Below, piece after piece: positions 1 through 7,282 of a DNA stretch of 9,880 nt. The DNA is from Dehalococcoidia bacterium (GTDB taxonomy: Bacteria; Chloroflexota; Dehalococcoidia; Lucifugimonadales; JAGWBF01), in the NCBI GenBank assembly GCA_021296025.1, contig JAGWBF010000054.1:1-9880 (forward strand), read 5' to 3'. Made by a program: the position numbers and the translations under genes. Each line of letters starts with the position of its first letter. The stretch's first letter is position 1. Under the pieces are notes generated by a model. That model ran no database searches, was not told where the DNA came from, and saw nothing but the letters and a program-made list of their open reading frames with translations.

Positions 1-3
1 CAT
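1..3 (-). other. possible start codon of a gene leaving the left edge
   Basis: The first three bases read ATG on the minus strand, and a purine-rich GGGGGAAGG stretch lies a few bases upstream, in the 47 bases after the mfd stop codon. This could be the start of a gene downstream of mfd in the same direction. Only the start codon falls inside the window, so no product can be named and the call is weak. Confidence 0.25.
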
Positions 4-47
4 GACTCGCCTTCCCCCAGCCTGATGTGGTTCTGGTGGTTGCCTAC

Positions 48-3000
48 CTATACTCCAGCGCCCTGGGCTTTCTCCAGGGCAAACCTGGCGCGTCTCACCG
101 GCTGGACCAAGTTCAGGGTGGCGGCTCCGCCGTGTACGTTTATGCTCTCCACAGCCGCATCCGCCGCTAGCAGCTTGACACCCACCAGGTAAAACAGGTC
201 TTCGACGGGAGCAGGCAATGGTCCAAACCGGTCCTCCAGCTCCCCGCGGATATCATCTACTTCCTGGTTGAGCTTCAGCTTGGACAACCTCTGGTAAATG
301 GCAAGGCGGGTTGGAAGATGAGTCACGTAGTCTTCGGGGATGTGCGCCGCCAGTGGCACGCTTACCCGGGCGGCTGGGGCAGGTTCTTGTGCAGCCTTTC
401 CCTCCGCATCAGTTTCCCCCGCCTTGATCTCTGCCACTGCTTCGTTCAAGAGCTGGCTGTACAGGTCGAAGCCCACCGCATGGATGTGACCACTCTGCTG
501 GGAGCCGAGGATGTTGCCGGCCCCCCTTATCTCCAGGTCCCGCAAAGCGATGCGATAGCCGCTACCCAGCTCCGTGGCTTCCAGGATCGCTTTCAGTCGC
601 TTGGTGGCTGTTTCGGTGATGCGCTGTCCCCGGGGGAGCAGCAGGTAGGCGTAGGCCCGGTTGGACCCACGGCCGATCCTGCCCCTCAGCTGGTAGAGCT
701 GGGATAGGCCGAACCGGTCGGCCCTTTCCAGGACCAGGGTATTGGCATTGGGAATATCAAGTCCGGACTCGATGATTGTGGTGCACACCAGGACATCGAC
801 ATCCCCTTGCTGGAAGGACGCCATCACATCCTCCAGCTCCTCCTCCGGCATTCTGCCGTGGGCAACGGCGAACCTTGCCTTGGGCACCAGCTGGGCCAGC
901 TCGGCGGCCACCCTGCCGATGGTGTTGACCCGGTTGTGCAGGTAATAGACCTGGCCTCCCCGGTCCAGCTCCCGTGTAATGGCCTCCTTGACCACATCCT
1001 CCTTGTACTGGGAAACGAAGGTCTTCACCGGCTGCCTGTCCTCGGGGGCGGTGTCAATGGTGCTCATATCCCGTATGCCCGACAAGCCCATGTGCAGGGT
1101 GCGGGGAATAGGTGTGGCGCTCAGGGTGAGCATATCCACCTCCCGACGCATCTGCTTCAGGCGCTCCTTGTGGGCAACCCCGAATCGCTGCTCCTCATCC
1201 ACGACAACCAGGCCAAGGTCCTTGAACGCCACATCCTTCTGCAGGAGCCGGTGGGTGCCTATGATTATGTCAACTGCACCGGATCGAATGCCCTCGATCA
1301 CTTCCCTCTGCTCGCCCTTGGTCCTGAACCTGCTGAGCACCTCGACCTTGATGGGGAAGGGGCTTAGGCGCTGGCTGAAGGTGGCATAGTGCTGCTGGGC
1401 CAGCACCGTTGTTGGAACCAGCAGGGCCACCTGGCGGTTGTCTCCCACCGCCTTGAAGGCGGCCCTGAGGGCAACCTCCGTCTTCCCGTAGCCCACATCG
1501 CCGCATACCAGCCGGTCCATGGGATGGGACTGCTCCATCTCGTACTTCATCTCGTAGATGGTGCGTCTCTGGTCAGTGGTCTCCTCGTAGGGGAAGGAGT
1601 CTTCCAGCTCCTGCTGCCAAAGCGAATCGGGAGAGAATGCATGTCCCTGGGTGACCTGCCTGGCTGCATACAAGTCCAGCAGCTCCCTAGCCATCTCCTG
1701 GGCTGAGTGCTTCACCCGCTCCTTGGTGCGGCTCCAGTCGGCAGTCCCCAAGCGTGTCAGCACAGGAGGGCGGTCGGTGGTCGCCACGTAGGGGGAGATG
1801 CGGCCGAGCTGGTCAGTGGGAACGTACAATTTATCGGCCTCGGCATACTCCAGCACCAGGTACTCCCTAGGCTCTCCGTCGCTGTCCATCTGGATTGTCC
1901 CTGAGAACTGGGCTACCCCATGGTCGATGTGCACAACGAAAGACCCGGGAACCAGCTCCGAAAGAAAAGCCTCCCGCCTCACAGGCCTCCTCGACCGCGA
2001 CCTGCGCTCCTTGGCTATCCCGAACAGCTCGGTGTCGGTGAAGACGGTGAGAGTTGAAGCTCCAAGGGGCAATGACCAGCCCCGGCCCAGGAATCCTGAG
2101 ACGACCCTCGCTTCGCCGGGACCGGGCGCATAATCCAACCTTGAGAGGGCCGAGGCTGGTATTCCCGCATCGGAGAGCAGCTCGACCACCCGTCCGGGAT
2201 AACGGGTCACCACCACTACCCGATGCCCTTCTTTCAACAGCTGGGGCAGCTCTTGGGCAAAGCGTTCAGGGTGCCCGAAGTAGCTGTCGGAGGCACCGAA
2301 CCCAAGTCCGCCCTTGTCGTCGGTCCAGGGTTCTATGGGCAGCCGGTGGAGCCTGCTAGCCGTCTTGACGAACTCATCCCACACAACCTGGGGAAGGGGG
2401 AAGTTCTGTGGAAGGTCTCCCCCCTGTTCCCTGGTGGCCCGAAGGTGCTCCGCCCGACCAGTCAGCTCCCCGATCTCCCCCTGGATATCATCCTGCCGGT
2501 CGAGTACGAGAATGCTGCCGGTCGGCGCATGTTCGAGGATCCCGCCGTTGTTGACCGCCCCGTTGTATAAGGCCAGGTCTTCTTCGATGGTGCCCGCAAT
2601 CAGCGACTCCAGGTCATCTTCAAACCTCTGCTGCACATCAGGCCGGCATCTTCCGACATCCAGGGCCCCGATGATGCCTTCGATCACCTTGGGGGGCGCC
2701 AAGCGCGGCAATATCTCCCGGGCCGGAATAATCTCGATGCGGTCCACCGGAGCGACCGAGCGCTGGGTCCCCGGGTCGAACAGCCTCATGCTTTCGATTT
2801 CGTCCCCCCACAGATCAATCCGCACCGGAAGGAGTGAGTTGGGCGAAAAGATATCCAGAATGCCGCCTCGTGAGCTGAAAGTCCCCGGTGACTCCACGTT
2901 GTCATCCCGCTGGTATCCCAGCCGTACCCATCGTTCCAGGAGGTCGGAGACCCGAATACGGGAGCCTGTCTCCAAGGTGTGGCAGCCTTCCTGAAAAGCC

Positions 3001-3497
3001 CCAGGATCAATGGTCTTGTATATCGCTGCTGAAGCAGAGGCCACGATGATAGGAGCTTTTCGTTCGCCCAAGGGAGAAGAAGGGGGGCCATCTCCCGTCC
3101 TATGCAGCGCGGCCAGGGCGGAAAGTCGTTGGTTGGTGGTCGCAGCTTCAGTCAGGATGCGCTCGAATGGCAGCACTTCCGGCTCCGGGAACAGGTGCAG
3201 CTCGGCCCTATCTCCAAGATAGCCCAACAGATGGTCGTGTAGGGAGCGCGCATCTTCGGGTCGGGGCACCACCACTATGACCGGCCTTGAGGTGTGATGC
3301 CACAGGGAGGCAAGGAGGTAGGGTTTGGCGGCATCGGGTATCCCTAGGGGCTGGGCGCCCCCGGGTGATGCCAGCTCGTCCTGAAGCTGCTGGAAGCTGG
3401 GATGGTCCCCCAGAAGATCGAGAAGGCCCTTAAGATCTGGTTCCGTGGCGCTCTCTTCGATCCCGCGGGGCGACGGTGGGACCGGGGTGTAAGTCAT
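48..3497 (-). CDS. mfd: Mfd, transcription-repair coupling factor
   Basis: Mfd is an ATP-driven DNA translocase that pushes stalled RNA polymerase off lesions and recruits UvrA for nucleotide excision repair. The 1149-residue product has the usual family length (about 1150) and domain order. A UvrB-like N-terminal module includes the PGTFSSRGGILDIF block near residues 204-217. The RNA polymerase-interacting CarD/TRCF domain lies at about 512-575 (VPGSFVVHIDHGVAQF). The RecG-like motor has Walker A GDVGYGKT at 666-673, DEEQ at 767-770, SAT at 793-795 and motif VI QLRGRIGRG at 936-944. The C-terminal TRCF domain spans about 1050-1145. All helicase motifs look intact. An in-frame TTG lies 12 bases upstream (3509), but neither start has a Shine-Dalgarno site. 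I prefer the ATG because the likely -10 box ends at 3514, which would put transcription start at or just after the TTG and make the message nearly leaderless. The gene is divergent from surE. Confidence 0.97.
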   Translation of the reverse strand: MTYTPVPPSPRGIEESATEPDLKGLLDLLGDHPSFQQLQDELASPGGAQPLGIPDAAKPYLLASLWHHTSRPVIVVVPRPEDARSLHDHLLGYLGDRAELHLFPEPEVLPFERILTEAATTNQRLSALAALHRTGDGPPSSPLGERKAPIIVASASAAIYKTIDPGAFQEGCHTLETGSRIRVSDLLERWVRLGYQRDDNVESPGTFSSRGGILDIFSPNSLLPVRIDLWGDEIESMRLFDPGTQRSVAPVDRIEIIPAREILPRLAPPKVIEGIIGALDVGRCRPDVQQRFEDDLESLIAGTIEEDLALYNGAVNNGGILEHAPTGSILVLDRQDDIQGEIGELTGRAEHLRATREQGGDLPQNFPLPQVVWDEFVKTASRLHRLPIEPWTDDKGGLGFGASDSYFGHPERFAQELPQLLKEGHRVVVVTRYPGRVVELLSDAGIPASALSRLDYAPGPGEARVVSGFLGRGWSLPLGASTLTVFTDTELFGIAKERRSRSRRPVRREAFLSELVPGSFVVHIDHGVAQFSGTIQMDSDGEPREYLVLEYAEADKLYVPTDQLGRISPYVATTDRPPVLTRLGTADWSRTKERVKHSAQEMARELLDLYAARQVTQGHAFSPDSLWQQELEDSFPYEETTDQRRTIYEMKYEMEQSHPMDRLVCGDVGYGKTEVALRAAFKAVGDNRQVALLVPTTVLAQQHYATFSQRLSPFPIKVEVLSRFRTKGEQREVIEGIRSGAVDIIIGTHRLLQKDVAFKDLGLVVVDEEQRFGVAHKERLKQMRREVDMLTLSATPIPRTLHMGLSGIRDMSTIDTAPEDRQPVKTFVSQYKEDVVKEAITRELDRGGQVYYLHNRVNTIGRVAAELAQLVPKARFAVAHGRMPEEELEDVMASFQQGDVDVLVCTTIIESGLDIPNANTLVLERADRFGLSQLYQLRGRIGRGSNRAYAYLLLPRGQRITETATKRLKAILEATELGSGYRIALRDLEIRGAGNILGSQQSGHIHAVGFDLYSQLLNEAVAEIKAGETDAEGKAAQEPAPAARVSVPLAAHIPEDYVTHLPTRLAIYQRLSKLKLNQEVDDIRGELEDRFGPLPAPVEDLFYLVGVKLLAADAAVESINVHGGAATLNLVQPVRRARFALEKAQGAGV

Positions 3498-3513
3498 TAG
3501 CAGATTCAATGGG

Positions 3514-3543
3514 ATATTGGACGAGAGACGGGGTCTATGTCAA
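3514..3543 (-). promoter_or_regulatory. candidate mfd promoter
   Basis: On the minus strand a perfect -35 hexamer TTGACA (3543-3538) is followed, after 18 bases, by CAATAT (3519-3514). The second box matches the consensus -10 at only three positions, but these include the key A2 and T6. The predicted transcription start falls about 10 bases before the mfd ATG, implying a nearly leaderless mRNA. The -35 is well supported and the -10 is weak. Confidence 0.45.
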
Positions 3544-3563
3544 GGAGACTGGCCTTCCTTGAC
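3539..3563. promoter_or_regulatory. inverted repeat between divergent -35 boxes
   Basis: GTCAAGGA and TCCTTGAC form a perfect 8-bp inverted repeat with a 9-base spacer. Each arm overlaps the -35 box of one of the two divergent promoters (mfd and surE). A 9-base direct repeat GACTGGCCT (3547-3555 and 3561-3569) is interleaved with a 14-base period. Part of the symmetry follows automatically from two opposed TTGAC hexamers, but the AGGA/TCCT extension does not. It could be an operator site; no regulator is known here. Confidence 0.4.
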
Positions 3564-3587
3564 TGGCCTATTTGGCTATGCCACAAT
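3559..3587 (+). promoter_or_regulatory. candidate surE promoter
   Basis: A -35 box TTGACT (3559-3564) and a -10 box CACAAT (3582-3587) are separated by exactly 17 bases. They match the sigma-70 consensus at five and four of six positions. Transcription would start near 3594, giving a leader of about 27 bases before the surE GTG. Confidence 0.5.
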
Positions 3588-3620
3588 GGCCTCCCCGGAG
3601 ATTCCAGCTAGCAGGCGACT

Positions 3621-4403
3621 GTGAAGATACTCATTACCAATGACGATGGTGTGGAATCCCCCGGCCTTTGGGCAGCCGTCGATGCGCTGAAAGGGACGGG
3701 GGATATTTATGTGGCCGCCCCCGACCGGGAGCAGAGCGGGGTGGGAACAGCCCTCACTCTCCACATCCCCATACGAGCCAAAGAGGTAACCCCGCCGGTG
3801 GCAAAGGGCGCTGGCGAGATCAAGGCCTACGCCATCGAAGGCACCCCCGGGGATAGCTGCGTTCTGGGGCTCGAAAAGCTCGTAGGTCCCGTTGATCTGG
3901 TGGTCTCGGGCATAAATCAGGGCGCCAACCTGGGGGAGGATGTCCTCATATCGGGCACCGTCGGCGCCGCCCTCCAGGGCCACCTCCGGGGATATCCTTC
4001 CATCGCCATCTCCGTTGCGTCTGTCCGAAACACGCGCTACGAAGTGGCGGCGGCACTCCTGGAGTCCCTGGGCAGGCAGTTGGCCGACGGGAAAACACTG
4101 CCACCATCCCTACTCAACGTGAACCTGCCCAACGAACCCTTGGACAAGATAAAGGGAGTGCAGGTGACCACACTGGGTGGACGCAGCTACGGGGAGAACA
4201 TCAAGGATGGAAGCGATGGCCGGCGCAGCTACTACTGGATTTCCAGGGACAAGTTCCTGAATCCGTCACCCAGGGAAACCACCGATAACAAAGCCCTCAA
4301 GGAGAACTTCATATCGGTGACCCCCCTGCGCATCACCCTCACCGACCACGACAGCCTTTCCCAGGTGGAGGACCTGTTCATGGGAGTCCTCGACAGGAAG
4401 TAG
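3621..4403 (+). CDS. surE: SurE, 5'/3'-nucleotidase
   Basis: SurE is a divalent-metal-dependent phosphatase that removes phosphate from nucleoside 5'- and 3'-monophosphates, and in some species acts on exopolyphosphate. It is cytoplasmic and linked to stationary-phase survival. The 260-residue product has the family length and opens with the signature MKILITNDDGVESPGL. The expected metal ligands are visible: D8, D9, S39 (in DREQSGVG) and N99 (in VSGINQGAN). The SGTVGAA block at 111-117 is also typical. The start is a GTG: the signature begins right there and a stop codon (TAG, 3609-3611) lies just upstream. The ribosome site is weak (AGG at 3613-3615). In many proteobacteria surE sits with pcm, nlpD and rpoS; here it is divergent from mfd and followed 52 bases later by a DUF2779 nuclease. 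Confidence 0.96.
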   Translation: MKILITNDDGVESPGLWAAVDALKGTGDIYVAAPDREQSGVGTALTLHIPIRAKEVTPPVAKGAGEIKAYAIEGTPGDSCVLGLEKLVGPVDLVVSGINQGANLGEDVLISGTVGAALQGHLRGYPSIAISVASVRNTRYEVAAALLESLGRQLADGKTLPPSLLNVNLPNEPLDKIKGVQVTTLGGRSYGENIKDGSDGRRSYYWISRDKFLNPSPRETTDNKALKENFISVTPLRITLTDHDSLSQVEDLFMGVLDRK

Positions 4404-4455
4404 ACCATGGGCCGGGAACACCCCATCCGCCTTTAGCAACTCCAGGATAGTAAAG

Positions 4456-5937
4456 ATGCCCAACCTATCCAAGTCCAGGTTCCAGTCCGGCCTCCAGTGC
4501 CTGAAGAGGCTGTACCTGGAGTGCTACAGTCGGGACCTGGCTGACCCCATAGACCCGGCCACCCAGGCGATATTCGACTCCGGCACCGCCGTCGGCGAAA
4601 AAGCCCGGCTTCGTTTCCCCGGCGGCTGGCTGGTGGAGGAGTCGCACCTGGAGCATGACCGGGCCATAGCCACGACCCAACCCTTGCTGGGCGACCCATC
4701 CATACCCGCCCTGTACGAGGCCGCCGTCAACTTCCAGGGCATCAGGGCCAGGTTCGACATCCTGGTGCGCAAAGACGGGCAGGTGTTCGACCTGGTGGAG
4801 GTGAAGTCGTCCACCGGGGTGAAGGAGGAACACTACACCGACGTCGCCGTCCAGCTTTACGCAGCCGAGGGCTCGGGCATAGCCATCGACAGGGCTTACC
4901 TGATGCACATCAACAATGCCTACGTTTACCAGGGCGGCGAGCACGACCTGGAGCAGCTCTTCACCCTGGCAGACGTCACCGAGACTGCCAGGAATTACGT
5001 GGCGGAGAGGATGGCGGGAGACCTGGACGAGATGTGGGCCACTCTGGACCTGGATAACCCGCCGGACATCGACACCGGAAAGCACTGCAAGGCGCCTTAC
5101 ACCTGCTCCTTCTTCGGCCACTGCCACAGAAGCGAGCCGGAGCACCCGGTGAGACACCTGCCGGGGCTGCGGGACAACCTATGGGTGCGCCTGAAGGCCC
5201 TTGGAATCGAGCATATAGGGAACATCCCCCAAGACCTGTCGGGCCTCAACGCCCTGCAGCAGCGGGTGCGAAACTCCGTCGCCGATAGGCACGCCTACGT
5301 GGACCCCGGGCTTGGAACCAGCCTGGGGCAGATTGTCTTTCCAGCCAGCTTCGTCGATTTCGAGACCATCAGCCCGGCCCTTCCCCTATATCCCGGGACC
5401 CGCCCCTACGAAAAGGTGCCCTTCCAGTGGTCCCTGCATCTGCTGGACGAGTCGGGTGATCTGACCCACGAAGAGTTTCTGAACCCTGATGGCGAGGACC
5501 CCAGGGAGCGGTTTGCATCCAGCTTGCTGGAGGCAGTGCCATCGGAAGGCTCCATTGTCACCTACCACTCCTACGAGAAGACCATCCTGGAGGGATTGGC
5601 GGGGGCGCTGCCTGAATACCGGGAGCCCTTGCTGGCGCTGACGGGCCGCATAGTGGACCTGCTCAAAGTGGTGCGGGACGGCTACTACCATCCCCAATTT
5701 CACGGCAGCTTCTCCATAAAGGCGGTGCTACCCGCCCTTGTGCCCGGCATGGGCTACGGTGAGCTGGAGGTACAGGAGGGCATGGCCGCCTCGGCAGCTT
5801 ACGTCCGTCTTGTGGTGGGAGATGTGCCTGCGGAAGAGGTGGCCAAGGTTCGGGATGATTTGCTGGCCTACTGCCAGCGGGACACCGAGGCCATGGTGCT
5901 GGTCTATCGCGCCCTGCTGGACGCGGCAGGTGGATAG
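4456..5937 (+). CDS. DUF2779 protein: Fe-S PD-(D/E)XK nuclease fused to DEDDy-like exonuclease domain
   Basis: The 493-residue protein has two nuclease-like halves. The N-terminal half resembles Cas4/RecB-type nucleases: an LSKSRFQSGLQC start with C15, the active-site pattern D101 ... E115-V-K117 (RFDILV then LVEVKSS), a following Q133, and three further cysteines C211, C217 and C223. With C15 these could bind a 4Fe-4S cluster, as in Cas4 and AddB. The C-terminal half, from about 298, starts with FVDFET (D301, E303), continues through TYHSYEKTIL (E374) and GSFSIKAVLPAL (418-428), and ends with YCQRD (Y472, D476). That is the order expected of a DEDDy exonuclease and is the region named DUF2779. 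The family's function is not established. A possible AGGA ribosome site lies 8 bases before the ATG. It probably shares surE's transcript, with a 52-base gap and no visible promoter or terminator between them. Confidence 0.85.
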   Translation: MPNLSKSRFQSGLQCLKRLYLECYSRDLADPIDPATQAIFDSGTAVGEKARLRFPGGWLVEESHLEHDRAIATTQPLLGDPSIPALYEAAVNFQGIRARFDILVRKDGQVFDLVEVKSSTGVKEEHYTDVAVQLYAAEGSGIAIDRAYLMHINNAYVYQGGEHDLEQLFTLADVTETARNYVAERMAGDLDEMWATLDLDNPPDIDTGKHCKAPYTCSFFGHCHRSEPEHPVRHLPGLRDNLWVRLKALGIEHIGNIPQDLSGLNALQQRVRNSVADRHAYVDPGLGTSLGQIVFPASFVDFETISPALPLYPGTRPYEKVPFQWSLHLLDESGDLTHEEFLNPDGEDPRERFASSLLEAVPSEGSIVTYHSYEKTILEGLAGALPEYREPLLALTGRIVDLLKVVRDGYYHPQFHGSFSIKAVLPALVPGMGYGELEVQEGMAASAAYVRLVVGDVPAEEVAKVRDDLLAYCQRDTEAMVLVYRALLDAAGG

Positions 5938-6024
5938 GGTCAAGGCTTCTCGATGACGCCTCAGATATCATGGGTAAACAAGATGTCAGCCCAATCCACC
6001 CTTAGTTTTAGCGAAAGTGTAGCT

Positions 6025-6028
6025 GGAG
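6025..6028 (+). promoter_or_regulatory. ribosome binding site deciding a TTG start
   Basis: GGAG lies 7 bases before the TTG at 6036. No comparable site precedes the in-frame ATG at 6084, so this supports the TTG as the channel's start. Confidence 0.6.
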
Positions 6029-6035
6029 ACATCCG

Positions 6036-6896
6036 TTGAACCCACCTGAGAGCCGCGAAACTTCTGCCCCGCCCGGCGGCCTGATGAGGCTTGTATCCCT
6101 GGCCCGGCGGGTGGTCGAAGCCCCTGGCTTCGAGTACTTCATCATAGCGGTCATCCTCGGCAACGCCGTGGTGCTGGGCTTGGGCACATCCCCCACCCTG
6201 GAGCGCAGGTACGGCGACTGGTTCGAGATGGGGAACAACATCGCCTTGGGGATCTTCATCGCCGAAGCCCTGCTGAAGATGTTCGCCCTTGCCCCCAGGT
6301 CCCACCGCTACTTCCGGGACGGCTGGAACATCTTCGACTTCCTGGTGATCGCCGCCTCTCTGGTACCGGTGACCGGCGAGTACGCCATGATCACACGCCT
6401 GGCCCGACTGCTGCGGGTGGTGCGCCTGATATCGACGGTCCGGGACCTCCGGCTCATCGTTTCGGCCCTTGTGCGGTCCATTCCCAGCGTGGTCCATGTG
6501 ATGCTGCTGATGAGCATCGTGGTCTATATCTACGCCGTGATGGGCTACCACCTGTTCCATGAGCACGACCCGGAGAACTGGCGCAGCTTGGGCATCTCGG
6601 TGCTGACCCTCTTCAACATCATCACCCTGGAGGGCTGGACCATCGTGATGTTCAAGGCCATGGAGGCCCATCCCTGGGCATGGCTGTACTTCGTCAGCTT
6701 CATCATCGCCGGCACCTTCGTGGTGATAAACCTGTTCGTGGCCATAATCATCAACAACCTGGAGGAGGCCAAGGCCGACAGGCTGCGAGAGCTGTCGGTG
6801 CCTCCCAGCAGGGATGAGCTGCTGCGGGAGATACGGGCTACCCAGGCTGCCCTCCAGCGCCTGGAGAAGCGCCTGGACGGCGATGATGAGAGGTAG
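6036..6896 (+). CDS. voltage-gated cation channel, BacNav/Cav type
   Basis: This 286-residue inner-membrane protein has the six-segment single-domain layout of bacterial voltage-gated sodium/calcium channels, which assemble as tetramers. Approximate segments are S1 33-50, S2 66-85, S3 97-112, S4 119-140, S5 150-172, pore helix and filter 188-204, and S6 216-240. S4 carries arginines every third residue (R121, R124, R127, R130, then R136, R139), the voltage sensor pattern. The filter reads TLEGWT at 197-202, against TLESWAS in NaChBac. The tail (255-285) is charged and heptad-like, suggesting the coiled coil that holds such tetramers together. The start is TTG, chosen because GGAG (6025-6028) lies 7 bases upstream; the alternative ATG at 6084 has no ribosome site and would drop 16 residues. 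Ion selectivity, sodium or calcium, cannot be settled from sequence. The gene stands alone, 98 bases after the DUF2779 gene. Confidence 0.9.
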   Translation: MNPPESRETSAPPGGLMRLVSLARRVVEAPGFEYFIIAVILGNAVVLGLGTSPTLERRYGDWFEMGNNIALGIFIAEALLKMFALAPRSHRYFRDGWNIFDFLVIAASLVPVTGEYAMITRLARLLRVVRLISTVRDLRLIVSALVRSIPSVVHVMLLMSIVVYIYAVMGYHLFHEHDPENWRSLGISVLTLFNIITLEGWTIVMFKAMEAHPWAWLYFVSFIIAGTFVVINLFVAIIINNLEEAKADRLRELSVPPSRDELLREIRATQAALQRLEKRLDGDDER

Positions 6897-6937
6897 GCTG
6901 GAGGCTTGGGATGGTAGCTGGAGGCCCGTCTTTTTCC

Positions 6938-6966
6938 TTGACACCTATAGCTGATTGGGATAGCAT
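6938..6966 (+). promoter_or_regulatory. tRNA cluster promoter
   Basis: A perfect -35 TTGACA (6938-6943), a 17-base spacer and -10 TAGCAT (6961-6966, four of six) lie ahead of the first tRNA. Transcription would start near 6973, leaving a leader of about 37 bases to be trimmed by RNase P. This makes the tRNA cluster a unit separate from the channel gene. Confidence 0.6.
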
Positions 6967-7009
6967 TTTTCTGGATACACCTGGGCGACACCTCGTCGAG
7001 GGAGTACCT

Positions 7010-7085
7010 GGGGATATAGCTCAACTGGGAGAGCGCGGCGTTCGCAATGCCGAGGTTGGGGGTTCGAGCCCCCCTATCTCCACCA
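7010..7085 (+). tRNA. tRNA-Ala (anticodon CGC)
   Basis: The sequence folds as a full cloverleaf: acceptor GGGGATA/TATCTCC, D stem GCTC/GAGC, anticodon stem CGGCG/TGCCG, T stem GGGGG/CCCCC with a TTCGAGC loop. The anticodon loop TTCGCAA gives CGC, reading the alanine codon GCG. The acceptor contains the G3:U70 wobble pair that identifies alanine tRNAs, with discriminator A at 7082. The CCA tail (7083-7085) is encoded. Confidence 0.96.
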
Positions 7086-7089
7086 GCGT

Positions 7090-7167
7090 GCCCCTGTAGC
7101 TCAGTCAGGAAAGAGCGGCGGCGTCCTAAGTCGCGCGTCGGGGGTTCGAATCCCTCCAGGGGTACCA
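7090..7167 (+). tRNA. tRNA-Arg (anticodon CCT)
   Basis: Cloverleaf with acceptor GCCCCTG/CAGGGGT (first pair G1:U72), D stem GCTC/GAGC, anticodon stem GCGGC/GTCGC and T stem GGGGG/CCCTC. The loop GTCCTAA gives anticodon CCT, reading AGG. Position 32 is G instead of the usual pyrimidine. Discriminator A is at 7164 and CCA is encoded at 7165-7167. Only four bases separate it from the preceding tRNA. Confidence 0.93.
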
Positions 7168-7170
7168 CGC

Positions 7171-7248
7171 AGGAGCGTAGCTCAGTCTGGCCAGAGCGCC
7201 GGTCTCCAAAACCGGTGGTCGGGGGTTCGAATCCTCCCGCTCCTGCCA
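7171..7248 (+). tRNA. tRNA-Trp (anticodon CCA)
   Basis: Cloverleaf with a perfect acceptor AGGAGCG/CGCTCCT, D stem GCTC/GAGC, anticodon stem CCGGT/ACCGG and T loop TTCGAAT. The loop CTCCAAA gives anticodon CCA, reading the tryptophan codon UGG. The discriminator is G (7245), as expected for tryptophan, and CCA is encoded (7246-7248). It lies three bases after the arginine tRNA, so the three are probably processed from one transcript. Confidence 0.96.
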
Positions 7249-7282
7249 ATGTAATCATCCCCTACCCAGGCTTGCCTGCGAC

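Noticed and set aside
4404..4455. Possible CRISPR or defence island around the Cas4-like nuclease
   Set aside because: No repeats with regular spacing and no other Cas-like genes are present; the flanks are surE and an ion channel.
4465..5157. 230-residue minus-strand open frame
   Set aside because: Antisense shadow of the DUF2779 gene, with no recognisable motif and low-complexity Val/Gly/Gln content.
5966..5971. TATCAT as a -10 box for the channel gene
   Set aside because: It matches the -10 consensus at five of six positions, but no -35-like hexamer lies at 16-18 bases, so a promoter there is not supported.
5961..6944. 327-residue minus-strand open frame rich in His and Gln
   Set aside because: It lies antisense to the channel gene, whose conserved transmembrane and pore motifs are clear. 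Its composition is typical of a shadow frame in GC-rich DNA.
6545..7258. 237-residue minus-strand open frame with repeated GGFEPPT / RRSGQTEL-like segments
   Set aside because: It is the antisense reading of the three tRNA genes plus the channel gene. GFEPPT-type peptides are a well-known false protein produced by antisense tRNA sequence.
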